A stretch of 64,000 bases of DNA from Zantedeschia hybrid cultivar (taxonomy: Eukaryota > Streptophyta > Magnoliopsida > Alismatales > Araceae): contig JARZZO010000002.1 in assembly GCA_030544215.1 (NCBI GenBank), positions 29,139,395-29,203,394 on the forward strand, in the 5' to 3' direction. The translations under genes and the position numbers were made by a program. This document shows positions 41,868 through 53,172 of this stretch, piece after piece (the first letter of the stretch is position 1; every line of letters starts with the position of its first letter). The notes below the pieces were generated by a model. The model had not been told where the DNA came from. It worked only from the letters and a program-made list of their open reading frames with translations, and ran no database searches.

Positions 41868-43731
41868 CAAGGATCGGCATGCTCGTTACTTTAATTATTC
41901 GTCCTTTGTAAGGAAATTTGAGGCATTGATGATTCGTAGAGGGAATCGCCTCAAGAGTTTTAATATAAGGACGACCTAAAATGGCATTTATGGAAGGGTC
42001 GATTTCCAGGATGTAAAATTCGACCTCTGCATGACTTACAGGGCCCAGCTCCACCTTTAAATAGACCATTCCCAGAGGGGAACGGGTAGAATTGTCATAT
42101 GCTGTTACTAGATGGGGCTGGGCAGCCATTTTTCTTTGGGCACACCGCATAGCTCCAGGGTCTTCGGGGGTAAAACATTGATCGAAGCCCCTGTGTCGAC
42201 TAGGCATACATCCACAGCCTTCTTACAGATATTGACCGTGATGCTCAGAGCCATGCTTCTGGCTGTCGGCGGTGCTAGTTCCGATGTATGAAATGTTATG
42301 GAGGGCTGATCCCCTTGAGGAACTAGTAGTGCTGCAATCTTCTCTACCGGCACGTCCTCATTGACCATCACCTTCTGCAGATATTCCATTAAAGCTTCTT
42401 GGTGACTCTTGGATCTTTTGATTAATTCGAGTATAGTGATCCGTGCCGGTGTCCGATCCAGGTGTTTCAACAAGTCATATTGAGTGCCTGGTGCACTCTC
42501 TTCATTATGGGCTTCCTCAGTCGGCTGCGATGGGCCGTCTCTGACTGTGGACTGAGGAAAGACCTTGTTGAAAATCCTTCCACTCCGGAGCGCGTGTTCC
42601 TCAACCGTGGAGGATCCGGGTGACACCTTAAGTACCGCAGGGTTGGATGGTGCGGATGGCGTAGAGGGTTGGTATGTAGGTAATGGCGTAGGGTTAGGTG
42701 ATGATGGCGCGGTGCTGATTAAAGGCCTAGAGGGTTGGATGGTGGATGGGTAAGTGGTTGGCGAAGTGGGGAATGGTACGCGTAATAGTGGTCTAGATGG
42801 TAAAGGGATATCTGAATAGGCGGTGGTGGTAGCGGTAGAGGGTGAAGTAGGAAATGGTATGCGTAATAGTGGCCTAGATGGTAGGAGGGGCGCGTTATTG
42901 GTTTGCAGGGGGTTATATGATGGAGGCGTAGTGGTGCGGGGCGTAATGGGTCTAAGGAAGGCGGGTAGTGGTAATGGGTTATTGGGCGTAGGCGAGTGAT
43001 ATGTGGGTGTGGGTATAGGGGTGATGGTAACGGGTTGTGGTCTGGGTATGTGGATGGTGCGGCGTGGTGGTCGCTCTGCGGTACTTTGAACGTGACCCGT
43101 TGAACAAAGAGAGGAAGAGTCCTCTACTCTCCACTGCTGCCCACGACCAGCCTCAGACTGGCTGTTCGTCAGAATGGGAGCAACTTGGTTTTGGTTCTGG
43201 TGCTCCGGGAGTGGATTCTGCACTATGCCCATGTTGGGTGGTGCTGCTGCTTGTGCCGGTGGTCTTGCTTGATGCTGCTGCTGCTGCGGTCTTCTCGCCT
43301 TCAGGGCTAATATGTACTTTTTCATCTCCTCCCAGTCTATGCCGCCCTGCTCGTTGAGATCATGAATATAATCTCTGAACTGAAAGCAGGTGTCAATGGT
43401 ATGCCCAGGTTGCCTGTGGAAGTAGCAATACCTGGACGTATCGGCATTTTGAGGCCAGACGGCCTTTTCTCTTGGCAAGACTAAGGCATTAGCTGCCATT
43501 AAAGCGCTGAAGATATCCGCCAAGGATTATGGGAGGGCCGGGTATTCTGCCCTCTTCGGGCCGGGTATTCTGCCCTCTTCGGGCCTGGAGGTCTCCTCTG
43601 CTGGTTGTAGTCACCAGGAGGAGGGACATTGTGGTACGCCGGCGGTGCACGCGGCTGGTACTGTGGCTGTTGCTGCTGCTGATATTGCTGCTTAGGGGGC
43701 TGCTGGTATTGCTGTTGCCGTTGCGGCTGTT
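41868..43731 (-). pseudogene. B gag C-terminus and aspartic protease, frameshifted
   Basis: Sense runs from 43731 down. A Gln-rich stretch leads to CYFHRQPGHTIDTC, a zinc-finger-like motif, then a Pro/Thr-rich linker and EEHALRSGRIFN. The protease has CLVDTGASINVLP, the DTG active site, and after a frameshift near 42110-42200 its C-terminal half, FYILEIDPSINAILGRPY. A perfect 23-bp duplication at about 43536-43581 shifts the gag frame upstream. The sequence is interrupted by C at 41867. Retroviral-type proteases cut the gag-pol precursor; this copy cannot yield an intact one. Confidence 0.88.
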
Positions 43732-45319
43732 TGTTGGGATCCGGGCGGGACGCGAAGAACGCAGCGGAAACGAAGAACAAAAAATTTATCCCGCCCGATG
43801 CCCGCTGATCCGATTCGGAACGAAAAACTCAAACCGAAAACTACGAGAAGTAATCCGATTACCGTGCGCGGATTCGAATCCGCTTCCGTCTCGGTTTCGT
43901 CGAGGTGATGCCGCAAGCCGCACAAGCGTCCGGCCTCCAGCGGTATCCACGCGATCCTCTGCGGTGATTCGTCCTCGATCCCTCGTCCGTTTCAGCTCGC
44001 TCGCTGAAGATCCGTCGCCGCAACCGTTGCGGAAATCCCGCCGATGGGAATTCCCGACTTTCGGGAATCACACGCGGCGGAGACGGAAACAGTCTCGGCG
44101 CCTCGAACGGGACGCCCAGAGAAGGAGAGAGAAAGAAGGGGTGACGGCCAGCAAGGGAAATCCTGGAGCTTGGCCCAGGGTTTCTCAACAGCGTGTATAT
44201 ATATTAAGTCGGTGCGACTTTTCACAAAAGCCCCCGAGTTAATATAAATCCCACTTATGTACCACCGACTGAGAATCTTATTGCGTGTGACCCTCTAGGC
44301 CCATTTACCAGTCCGGTTTTCAGCCTGTTAAGTCTAATAACTAGTTATTGACTTATTGTAATTAATTAATATCTAGATATTAACTAATTACTCAACCGAA
44401 TTATCATCGCATGTAAATTCGGTCGGACTTCCGATCAAGTTGGGTGCCAAGCAACACCGCATGATCCCGGAAGGTAATGGGGTTCAGCAACCCACTCATG
44501 GAACCTGTCCGTCCACAGTTACCACGTGGCTATAATCCTTCGTTCGCACAATGCTCTCGAGTTAACCTAGGGTATGGTCAACTGTCAAACCCTAGATGGT
44601 CAACTCACTTGAATCAGACTCCGCTGTACAATATCCGAAAACCACTTTTCTGATATTGTTTCTGCTCTGGCCAGAGACTCCTGCGGATCTACTCTAGAGC
44701 ATTCTCTCTCCAGTTACCTGAGAGCGAACGATCCTTTATTGAACACACAATCACCTTCGAAGGTCTTCCGCTGGACCCGATCCTTGACTATTTGAGATCC
44801 CGTGGATAGGAATTCGTAGGTCAAGGTCAAAGTCCAGAAGTCCACCGACAAGGTGTCTTTGGTGTCTCAAGTCCAAGGATCAACCACGCTACTGTGACGA
44901 TGAATCAAACCGATTGACAGTCAGGTAAATTACCATTCGGCGATTCATGTCGGATCAGTTCAGTGAACTCATTCTCCAATGAGCACCTACAGGTTTACCA
45001 TTGTGTCTCCACACTAGTAACTAACGAGATCAGTTACCCTCATCATACGAACTGGAATAACCTGTACTAGTCTAACCGGATGTTTGATGTCCTTCTCAAA
45101 CATCCTACGACTAGGAACAATTGAGAATATGTGTTTATAAGTCATTAGTCTCATTATTATGATCTCATCATAATCTGACGACTATTGCACATATTCATGG
45201 ACTTCATTATGCGTAAATACAAATATGCCAATCTATATAATGAATTTAATGCTATTTATTAGTGAACCAGATTGAAATAGGTGCCTAATGATTGGCTTAG
45301 AGGACACCTATATCCATCA
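43732..45319 (-). repeat. Solo Copia LTR in B gag (TGATGG subfamily)
   Basis: 1588 bp, from TGTTGGGATCCGG at the left to CCATCA at the right, i.e. TGATGG to CCCAACA in sense. A perfect target duplication CTGTT lies at 43727-43731 and 45320-45324. No internal element sequence is present, so it is a solo LTR left by LTR-LTR recombination. It interrupts the Gln-rich region of gag. Confidence 0.95.
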
Positions 45320-45324
45320 CTGTT

Positions 45325-46957
45325 GCTGTAGCTGTTGCTGGTTCTGATTCAGCTGTTGGGGCCGCTGGTACTGCTGTTGGTAATGGGGGTTCTGCTGCTG
45401 CCTGTACCCCTGTTGGCTCGGCTGCGGTGGCCTCTGGTACTGCTGCTGGTTCCTCACGAACTGGGGCGAATTATTGTTCATGGTACTGACTTGCTCGTGA
45501 GAGAGCGTGCCCTCAGTAGTTGGACCTGTGCTGGGAGAATTCGGCACTACAGGCTTCCGAGGTGGAGGCCTGCTAGGTCTGTGAGGATCAAAGACGCTAG
45601 AGAACGTAGCGTCCTTGAAGGCATTCTGGCAGTACCGTGCTCTTTCATAGAGCTCTGCCATGTTAGTCAAGTTGTTCAAGGAGAGGACTAGCTTGAACTG
45701 GGGCGTGGCATTAGAAATTAACATTTTCACTTGTTCAGATTCGGACAAGTGATCTTTCACTTTTTCAGCCAGGCCCCGCCACCTGTCAGCGAAACTGAGA
45801 AACTCCTCATCTGGTTTCATCTTTTCTGCAATGAGGTCTGTGATAGACAAGGAGGGTGCAACTCTGTCCTGGTATCGTTGGATAAATTTGCGTGAAACGA
45901 TACCGTAATCCTCTACCTCGGAGGGTTCAAGAGAAAAGAACCACTCGAGGGCTGGTCCCTCTAGAGATCTCCTGAACAAGAAGGTCAACGACCTCTTGTC
46001 ATTCTGCCAGAAAGAGGATTCGTACATGAACTCCTTCAGGTGCGTGAAGGGGTTACCAGTACCGTTATACTTCCGATACACTGGCATTTCAGAGGGTGGC
46101 AGATGGAATACTGGCAGGCTCGGTAAATTGATTTCTGGCACAGCTTTAACCCCCATCATCTTCTGGAGGTTGTTGAACTGTTCATCCATGTGCTCCACCT
46201 TGGCCAGCAACGCTTGCGTGGTCAGATATGCCTGGGGAGGAGGAGGAGGTGGAAGTACTTGATAGGCCTGCTGCCTAGAGTACGTTGGACAGGGAGGATA
46301 ATAAGGAGGAGGTCCGGCAGAGCTTCCGCCATGCCCGAGGGCATTTTGATAAATAGGCGTTTGCGGTCTAGCAGGCTGCCTAGATGATGAAAGTTGTGGC
46401 CCAGTTGGCCGAGAAGCAATATGAAGGCCTTCCATGGCGTGATGGATATAAGGAGGAGGAGGAGGAGGTTGTTTAGTAACAACAGGGGGAGCCATAGGGT
46501 TCGGCTCAGCAGGCTGCATGGGTGCCTTCCCCTTCAAAATAGACTGGATCGCCTCGAACTGCTGAGGGTCCAGTCGGGAGGCAAGAACTCCCAGGGCGTT
46601 GACAAGATCCATAGGATCAGAGGATGAGGGATCATACTGATTCATGTCCCCTTCTAGATCAGGATTAGGGATCGCATATTGATGCGGGGGAAGATCAGGA
46701 TATTGATCATGTGGATGAAAAAGAGGAGTTCGGACATTCCCATCATGTCGAACCGGAATGGGGACAGAATTACGGGAGGCATCATCATCTCTCCCGTTCT
46801 CATAGTTGAAATCTGAATTGCGAGGGGCATTAGCATCTCCCTCGTAGTTGATGATGGCGTCTTGAGCCATACTCAAGTCTCTGCCTGATCGCAGCAACAT
46901 GATATTAGATTCCCTTTTCAAAGATTTAATCAAACAAGTTGTGCAGAGACTAATCAA
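45325..46957 (-). pseudogene. B gag N-terminal part
   Basis: The minus-strand frame from 46957 contains a variable N-terminus with Pro-rich runs, LLAKVEHMDEQFNNLQKMM (coiled coil), then the gag core with VYRKYNGTGNPFTHLKEF, LTFLFRRSLEGPALEWF, KFIQRYQDRVAP and ADRWRGLAEKV, typical of plant gypsy capsid proteins. The Gln-rich tail runs into the solo LTR at 45319 and resumes at 43731. The start codon is uncertain; MLLRSGRDLSMAQ near 46900 is a plausible alternative to the first Met. Confidence 0.9.
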
Positions 46958-47389
46958 ACAAGTGGATGCTTAACGTGATTTCAGGGTTCCTTGTTGAGTT
47001 ATTTGAATTGGATTAAACCACAATTTCGCTTAGGGAAGGATCCTAGTTTCACCTCAGTTTCCCCCGTTATTCTCTAGGGTTTTCTCTCACAACGCTTTCG
47101 GAATCTAGCCGGGACTTCAATTGGTACAACCAGCCCGATGATCAAGGAGGAATACCTTGATTTTGGGGACTTATGGAGGTCTCAACGTCAACTTCTCTAG
47201 TCTGATCAAGGGACCAACCCAATCAGAGAGAGTTGCTGACGTCGAGTAATGTGTTCCTAAGAAGAGGAGGGTTTTCGCCTCAATGCGTATGCCCTGCGAC
47301 CTGGATGGCCTCTAATGCTTAATAAAATAATGGGTAGCTAGCACTCAAACCACAGAAATCTGGAAACTGAAAAATAATTAAGAAACTGT

Positions 47390-47636
47390 CTGAATAGCGT
47401 CGATGACAGTCGACGCTATTCAAAACAGAGCTTAATTCTTTCGCAGAAACAGATCTGAAAAATAACTAAAAAAAAAACTGTCTGAATCGTGTCTATGGTG
47501 GTCGACGCTATTCAACACAGAACTTAATTATTTCGCAGAAACAGATGCAAACAGCAGAGAAAGTCTGAAGACTAAAAGGCGTCTAGGTGTGCTGACGCGG
47601 TTTTGAAACGCGTCAGTGCTCCTGGACGCTTTTTAG
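47390..47636 (-). repeat. Four 34-bp inverted modules in B leader
   Basis: Units are at 47390-47423 (spacer GATGACAGTC), 47482-47515 (TATGGTGGTC), 47572-47605 (TAGGTGTGCT) and 47603-47636 (AGTGCTCCTG). The first three starts are 92 and 90 bp apart; the last two share 3 bp. All are 12-10-12. Each of the first three is preceded within about 50 bp by a CGCAGAAACAGAT or AACAGAT word, so the whole interval seems to be a tandem repeat. Confidence 0.92.
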
Positions 47637-47980
47637 TTCGCAGAAACAGATTTGCAGGAGGATTTTATGGGTCGAATCCTCCTCAAACAGGGTAAAAGGC
47701 AGTAAACAATCGACTCATGCAAAGATTTTTAGTTTCAGATTTTAAACAGGATGATTTACTAACTAAACAACTAGGAAATCACTCAATCACACATCATTTT
47801 TATCACAAAAACAACTTTTTTTTGAACTAATCAAGGGGAGGGCAAGATCTTGCCACTGGGGTGTGCACGTGGTGCACGAGGGAAATTAATTAAACTAAAC
47901 ACTCACCAATTGGTGAGGACGTGTCGAGAGACACATGATGATAGCAAGAACTAAAAGAAACTAAAAGACGGCGAGACCAA

Positions 47981-47998
47981 GTCCCACCGTGATCGCCA
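47981..47998 (-). other. B primer-binding-like site
   Basis: The minus strand reads TGGCGATCACGGTGGGAC seven bases from the LTR end. Position and the TGGCG start fit a tRNA primer site; the tRNA is not assigned. Confidence 0.6.
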
Positions 47999-48005
47999 AA
48001 AGAGC

Positions 48006-49346
48006 TGTAGGTGTTGAAAATGCTCGTGTGATTAACATGAAAAAGCTATGTTGTTTAGTGTAAACTAACCTATTAAAAACAGCAACTAAAGTGCAGTGAT
48101 CGCCAGAAACTTTTAACTTAAAAGTTTCAAAAGAGAGTTTTGATCGCCTACCTATTTGAACGCGGAAGAATGAGTCCTTGGTTCCCCTCCTTCAGCCGGC
48201 TGAAGAAAGAGAGCCATTTCTTTGTTCTTTTGTTTTTGCTGTTGAGGTTGAGGTTGAGGATCGTCCAGCAGTTCTTCTGGCTTTGTGCTTGATTTCCCCC
48301 TTTGGTTCTCTTGTTGTCGTTGTTGAGTGCAGCAGAGACAGAGAAAGAAAATGAAGAAATAATGAACACTAATGAGAATTTAAATAGAAGTAGTATCTAA
48401 ACAGATCATGATTTTAAACATACTTAAACAGCAACTCACTTGTTTAATTGGCTTTGAAACCCCTTAAATCAAATAGGTTTTGAAAAATGGATGCTGTGGT
48501 GTGTGTTGCATGAAGTGAATATGAGAAATGAAATTATGAAGATGTAAAATGAAATTGCAGAATTGAAACACTTATGCCCAATTGTTGAAGCCTTGAAAGG
48601 ATGAAGATCTTGAAAAGGGGACGCCGACTTCTGGAAACGACAGCGCTCCGGCGTTCCGGCGTGGTTGCTCCGATCTTCAACTCGCTATAATAATGCTCTC
48701 TCTTTTCTCAATAGGGCTCAACCTCAACACTTTTTACTCTTCAACATGTAAGGTATTTATAAACATTTTCTGCGTTCGTGGATTAACATAGAAAAATCTA
48801 GGATTTATCCATCTTAACTGACAGATAAATACTGATTAATTCATCTTTATCTGTAATTATCTAAAACGCGTCCACCTTGGCTGACGTCTTTCAGATTAAT
48901 TAAGATAAGGATAAATATCCGGGAAAACTCATCTTTATCTTTATTAGCTAAAACGCGTCCACATGTGTAGACGTCTTTTACACTAATTAAGATAAGGATA
49001 AACATCCGGAAGAGAAGTTAAAATAGCTTAGGAAACCTAAAACGCGTCAAGACTCACAGACGCCTTTTAGCTAATAAATCAATTAATTAAAATTCAAATT
49101 TAAACGTTAAAATAGGAATAAACTCTAAATAGCGTCCACATAAGTTGACGTCTTTTATAATTCTTCATATTTTAACTGAAATTTGAGTTAAAATCAATTT
49201 AATTGATTAACTTAAACATGTCTGTTAAACCCGACACTCAAAAATATCAATAAAAATTAATCAATGATTAATTATCAGACCATTATGAGGCATTATAATA
49301 TGATATGAAATTTACTCAAAATGATGTCAAAATTAGCGTGTCTACA
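48006..49346 (-). repeat. B 5' LTR
   Basis: 1341 bp, collinear with the 3' LTR at a constant offset of 22634 bp. Ends TGTAG and CTACA. Contains the TATA box and the same four-module array. Confidence 0.95.
48861..49158 (-). repeat. Array of four 34-bp inverted modules (B 5' LTR)
   Basis: Units are at 48861, 48948, 49037 and 49125, each 34 bp and 12-10-12. Compared with the 3' LTR, unit one has GACGTC for GACGCC in the right arm and unit four has two changes in the spacer. Confidence 0.95.
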
Positions 49347-49351
49347 ACGTT

Positions 49352-50208
49352 CACTTCCTACATGTCCATTGAGGTTCCCACCAATAAAGATATTCTCTTC
49401 ATTTGGTATGCTCTGCATAAAGTCATCCATATCCTCTCAAAACCTCCATTTACTCTCATTATTTAATCCAATGTGTGGAGCATAGGCACTAACTACATTA
49501 ATCGCATCTCCTTCTATAATTAATTTAACTAAGATAATCATATCTCCTACTCTTCTCACCGCTACTACTGCATCTTTCAAAGTCTTATCAATAATAATAC
49601 CTACCCCATTCTTATTTCTCTTCTTTCCTATATACCACAATTTGTAATCTATATTTCCTACTTCCTTACTTTTCTCTCCTACCCATTTAGTTTCTTGAAT
49701 GCAAGCAATATTGACTTTTCTTCTCTCCATGGTATCAACAAGTTCCATCAACCTTCCTGTAAGAGGCTCTATATTCCAAGAACCTACTCTGATCCTCTTC
49801 TCAACCTGCACTTAGAATTCATTATGTAGTAACATCTATTATTCTCCAACTTTGTCCTATATCCTTTCCTCTGTTCGGTTCCATAAACTAGCTTCTTTAC
49901 CCACATCCGTCTATGATGTGGGAACCCTTGCTCATTTAACACCACATCCGGACGTCGACATGGCGCGTCGCTTGTGTGAAACGCCTTCAACCCTTACCTA
50001 TTTCTCACTACACTCGGGATCCGATGCAGCGCGTCGTAAATAGAAGACACCCCAACGTTAATTTTGATTGAATCCATATCATGAGATGTGACAAAAGTTT
50101 TTACGCTGGCTGTCACCTACCGCAACCCTCCTCCTTTATCCGGACTTGGGACTGACTAAGCACAAGAGACTCATACCTAGGCGAAGTTCCCTCCCCATGA
50201 AAACCAAA
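49352..50208 (-). pseudogene. RTE-type LINE, 5' portion: endonuclease N-terminus
   Basis: The minus strand from about 49811 reads KRIRVGSWNIEPLTGRL, then IACIQETKWVGEK and YAPHIGLNNESK, then IFIGGNLNGHVG at about 49380, the N-terminal two thirds of an RTE endonuclease. The usual Asp of GDLNGH is Asn here (a G-to-A change). The element continues at 25366 on the other side of B; the LINE frame resumes at the ACGTT duplication. The stretch 49812-50208 looks like its 5' leader. Confidence 0.85.
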
Positions 50209-50210
50209 CC

Positions 50211-50241
<31 letters not shown>

Positions 50242-50259
50242 AAAAAAAAAAAAAAAAAA
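50209..50259. repeat. 23-C plus 28-A homopolymer pair
   Basis: C at 50209-50231 is directly followed by A at 50232-50259. On the minus strand this is T28 then G23 at the 5' edge of the LINE. A smaller T18 then G12 pair is at 3003-3032. Confidence 0.95.
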
Positions 50260-52565
50260 GATGATAGCACCTAGGTATCAAACACCATCATAACTTTTAA
50301 TAACCCATCAAATCATGGAACCAAGCCAAAATGACCAAATACCCTTATTATAATAAAAATCTGTAAAAATTATAAAAAAATCTAAAAAAATATGAAAACC
50401 ACCCAACATACCTTAAATACCCTAAAAAACTTTAAAATATCCTAACACACCCTTAGAACCTCAAAAATGACCAACATATCCCTCCAAATCCTGAAAAATG
50501 TAAAAATCACCCAACATACCCTAAATACCCTCAAAACCCTAGAAAGTGAGGAAAATTACCAAAATACTCATAATGCACCAAAAATCATTAAAAAATTCAA
50601 AAAAACAAAAAAAATGTTAATCACTTAAAACATGCTAAATACCAATAAAACTTGAAATTTTTAAAAATTATTAAAATACCCCTGCAGCCCAAAAGGCACT
50701 CGAAACAGCCCAAAAACACATCTTAGGGTTCCAAAACCTTCCCAATCCATTAATGCTCATCCCAAGCACTAAAATGACCCTAATGCCACTAGACCCTTCA
50801 CCTCTTGAAAATTTACCAAAATACCTTTTTGGGTTTAAAATGCCTAAATCAACCCAAAACCCCTTAAAACTCCCTCTAAACCATCTCAAGCCTTTCTAAC
50901 CCGTTTTAAGCTAGGATAAAGCTTCGGGTTCAATCTAAACTATACTTTCTATATTTGTGCGCATGTTGTAGTGCTTGATTTCGATTAAAGGGCATTATCA
51001 GACGATTAATCAAGGGTGGTCTATCAGTTGATCGACGTAATTAACATTAATCGAGGTCAGTGGGGAAGAGGTCGAATTCTCAGGTCCTCGTCTGATCCAA
51101 AGTCCCGGATTCCATGAGGGCTCATCCTAAGTCCTCGTAGTCTACCAAATAATAAAATAAATAAACCAACCTACATTTCTCATAAATCGCCAAATTAAAA
51201 ATGGGAGAGATATAGGTCAGGTCCAAACATGGCCAAAGTAGAATACACAAAAATGTCAGACACCAAGTGAGATTTAAATCTATGCATCCTTCCACCATTC
51301 TGTGTAGAATGTAATACTTTTCACTTTCATTCTCTCTCTCTCTCTCTCTCTGAGTTTGATGGTCTAGAACGAAGTAGGCATCCCAAAATCTGAAGATTTT
51401 GAAAGAAAAGATCTGCCTTTTGTCACAAAGGTTTTAAAAAGGGGTTTTTTTAACTTTCGCCTCCACATTTGGGGGGACCAATTAATTTCCAGTCCAATGA
51501 CCAGAAAGATTAACTTTCGGTCCCAAGACTTTTTACAGATAAGTTTTCACTCCAAACCATTGTCTGCCACCGTATGAAATTTCCTAAACCCCAAACTGCC
51601 CCTCCCTTAGGCAGTCCGTAAACCCTTATCAGCCAAGAATGCTGAGAGTTCCTATTAGACCATCAAAGTTCGGTGTCCTTTGTTGAGAGAAGTTCTAATC
51701 AATTGGTTAGTCTAGCAAGATTCGGTTTATTCTGTAATGGGAAATCCACTTTTATTTATTGGGATCTCAAAACTTATCTTCATAACCTTGTAAACTCTGA
51801 ACTAGTATCCTCCTTTGCTTAGAGAGTAAATGTCAGATCTGAGTAAACTCTGAACTAGGATTTTGCTGCCCGCCAAACAAGTATAAAGATCATGAGCTAG
51901 CACAAAACTCTGATCATTAGTATAAAAATTTGACCAAATTTCTTTACATAAAAATATTGGACTATTAGATGACATTCTTCTGCTAATCCACATTTGAAAA
52001 ACAATGATTACAGTTATAAAAGTATATAAAAATTATGTATATAAATATGTATGCGACACTATTTACATGACTGTCAAACACGATTCTTCTGGTTTTCTGC
52101 ATTTGAAAATGTAAAGAACAGTCTGGTAGAAAACTGAATCTGGCTAGACTCTGGTTTTCTGCTCTTTATCACTTAGGGAATTAACATGAAGACCAGAAAT
52201 GAAGTCTTATGGACCCGAAGTTAAACATTATTCAGCGCAAAGGGTATTTTCGGGTGTTCAGCAGGGTAACGGTAACTGATTTCCCACTTCCGTCTAAATT
52301 TGGACCGGAAGTTGAACATTTTCCCTGTAGTGGACCTGTTACAAGGAGGACCTGGTTGGTGGACCGGAAATTAAACAATGGGTCCAAATTTGGACGGGGG
52401 GTCAATTTCCTGGAAAAAAATGGCATATAGACATGGTCAGCCAGTTTTCTGTTTCTGACATCCTGTGAACTAGGAATACCTGGCTACACTAACTTCATAT
52501 TTCTTCCATATTGTGGTTGGAACTGATGGGCGTGCATGTATGATGTATAAACATCTTATGGAATC
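50260..52565. other. AT-rich non-coding spacer
   Basis: About 2.3 kb with no supported gene. 50330-50900 is A-rich with many loosely repeated ACCCTAAAA/CCCAACATACC words. A (TC)n run lies at 51331-51351. 52195-52430 has repeated GGACCGGAAGTT-like words of unknown origin. Confidence 0.5.
51331..51351. repeat. (TC)n microsatellite
   Basis: About ten TC units followed by TGAG. Confidence 0.95.
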
Positions 52566-52803
52566 TGATGTAGACTGGATCTATCACGACCGGATTCCGA
52601 AGCTGGAACCCGAAGAAACGGATCTGGAGCAGAGTCGGATCGGTTGTAGTAGAGACCCGACGGGGATCCGGACGGCGATGGAGGCAGAGGCGAAGCCGAG
52701 GGTTCGAGGCCGAGAGCTGCTCGGTCGGTCGACGGCTCGTCTCTGGGAAGTCGGGGCCGAAGTTCCGCGGCGAGGCGAAGACGAGGCTTCTTTCGGTAGA
52801 ACC
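52566..52803 (-). repeat. Inverted A-type LTR end fragment
   Basis: It starts TGATGTAGACTGGATC and matches the outer ends at 15175 and 19117. Its orientation is opposite to the other A2 LTR at 54054. The join to the antisense ORF falls near 52803. Confidence 0.75.
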
Positions 52804-53172
52804 CGGGCGGGGGGTATTGGCTCTAGTAGATGAGCCAGGCCGATGCGGGGTCATCCAAGAAGGAAGCTGAAAATAAGAAGCAAGGCGGCTAACATCTTCG
52901 TCCGAGAGGGCGCAAGCTACCTCCGAAGAAGTCTCGGGACGACGACGTCCCGAGGTGGAAGTCCGGCCAGGGTTTCGAACCTCCTCGGAGGCCTCGGCCT
53001 CGGAAGCCTCAGCCTCGGAAGCCTCGGTCCCGGAAACCTCGGGCTCTCCAGACATCACAGAAGCAGAAGAGCACTGAGTGAAAGGAGATGACACAGAAGA
53101 ATGAAGGGAATGAGACGGAGTATACTCCTCGTCCGAAGGAGTAATCTCGCTCGAAGAAGAGCTGCCGGGCAT
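52804..53172 (-). pseudogene. A2 antisense ORF, N-terminal part fused to LTR
   Basis: The minus-strand frame from 53172 reads SEITPSDEEYTPSHSLHSS, a Ser/Glu-rich stretch and LASYFQLPSWMTPHRPG, collinear with the A1 antisense ORF. Homology ends at about ARANT-like residues near 52810, and the frame then runs on through the inverted LTR to 52495 as an artificial 225-codon ORF. The Transposase_28 core is missing. At the position of the first A1 stop this copy still has CAG (Gln). Confidence 0.75.

Larger units (their letters stand above)
46958..48005 (-). other. B leader with inverted modules
   Basis: About 1 kb of untranslated leader between the 5' LTR and gag. It carries a primer-binding-like site at 47981-47998 and four inverted modules at 47390-47636. 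No upstream ORF1 of the Ogre type is visible. Confidence 0.75.
25372..49346 (-). mobile_element. B: Tat-lineage Ty3/gypsy retrotransposon with two nested insertions
   Basis: LTRs of equal length (1341 bp) at 25372-26712 and 48006-49346, with ends TGTAG and CTACA, are flanked by a perfect 5-bp target duplication ACGTT (25367-25371 and 49347-49351). The insertion splits an RTE LINE. In sense order (minus strand): LTR, primer-like site, long leader, gag, protease, G-patch, reverse transcriptase, RNase H, a second RNase H-like domain, integrase, 2.4-kb 3' region, LTR. The second RNase H marks the Tat lineage. Removing C and the solo LTR leaves about 14.6 kb. gag and protease are frameshifted; pol is open. 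Confidence 0.93.

Noticed and set aside
50330..50900. CCCTAAA-like words as a second telomeric array
   Set aside because: Words are scattered and irregular in A-rich DNA, with no run of units.
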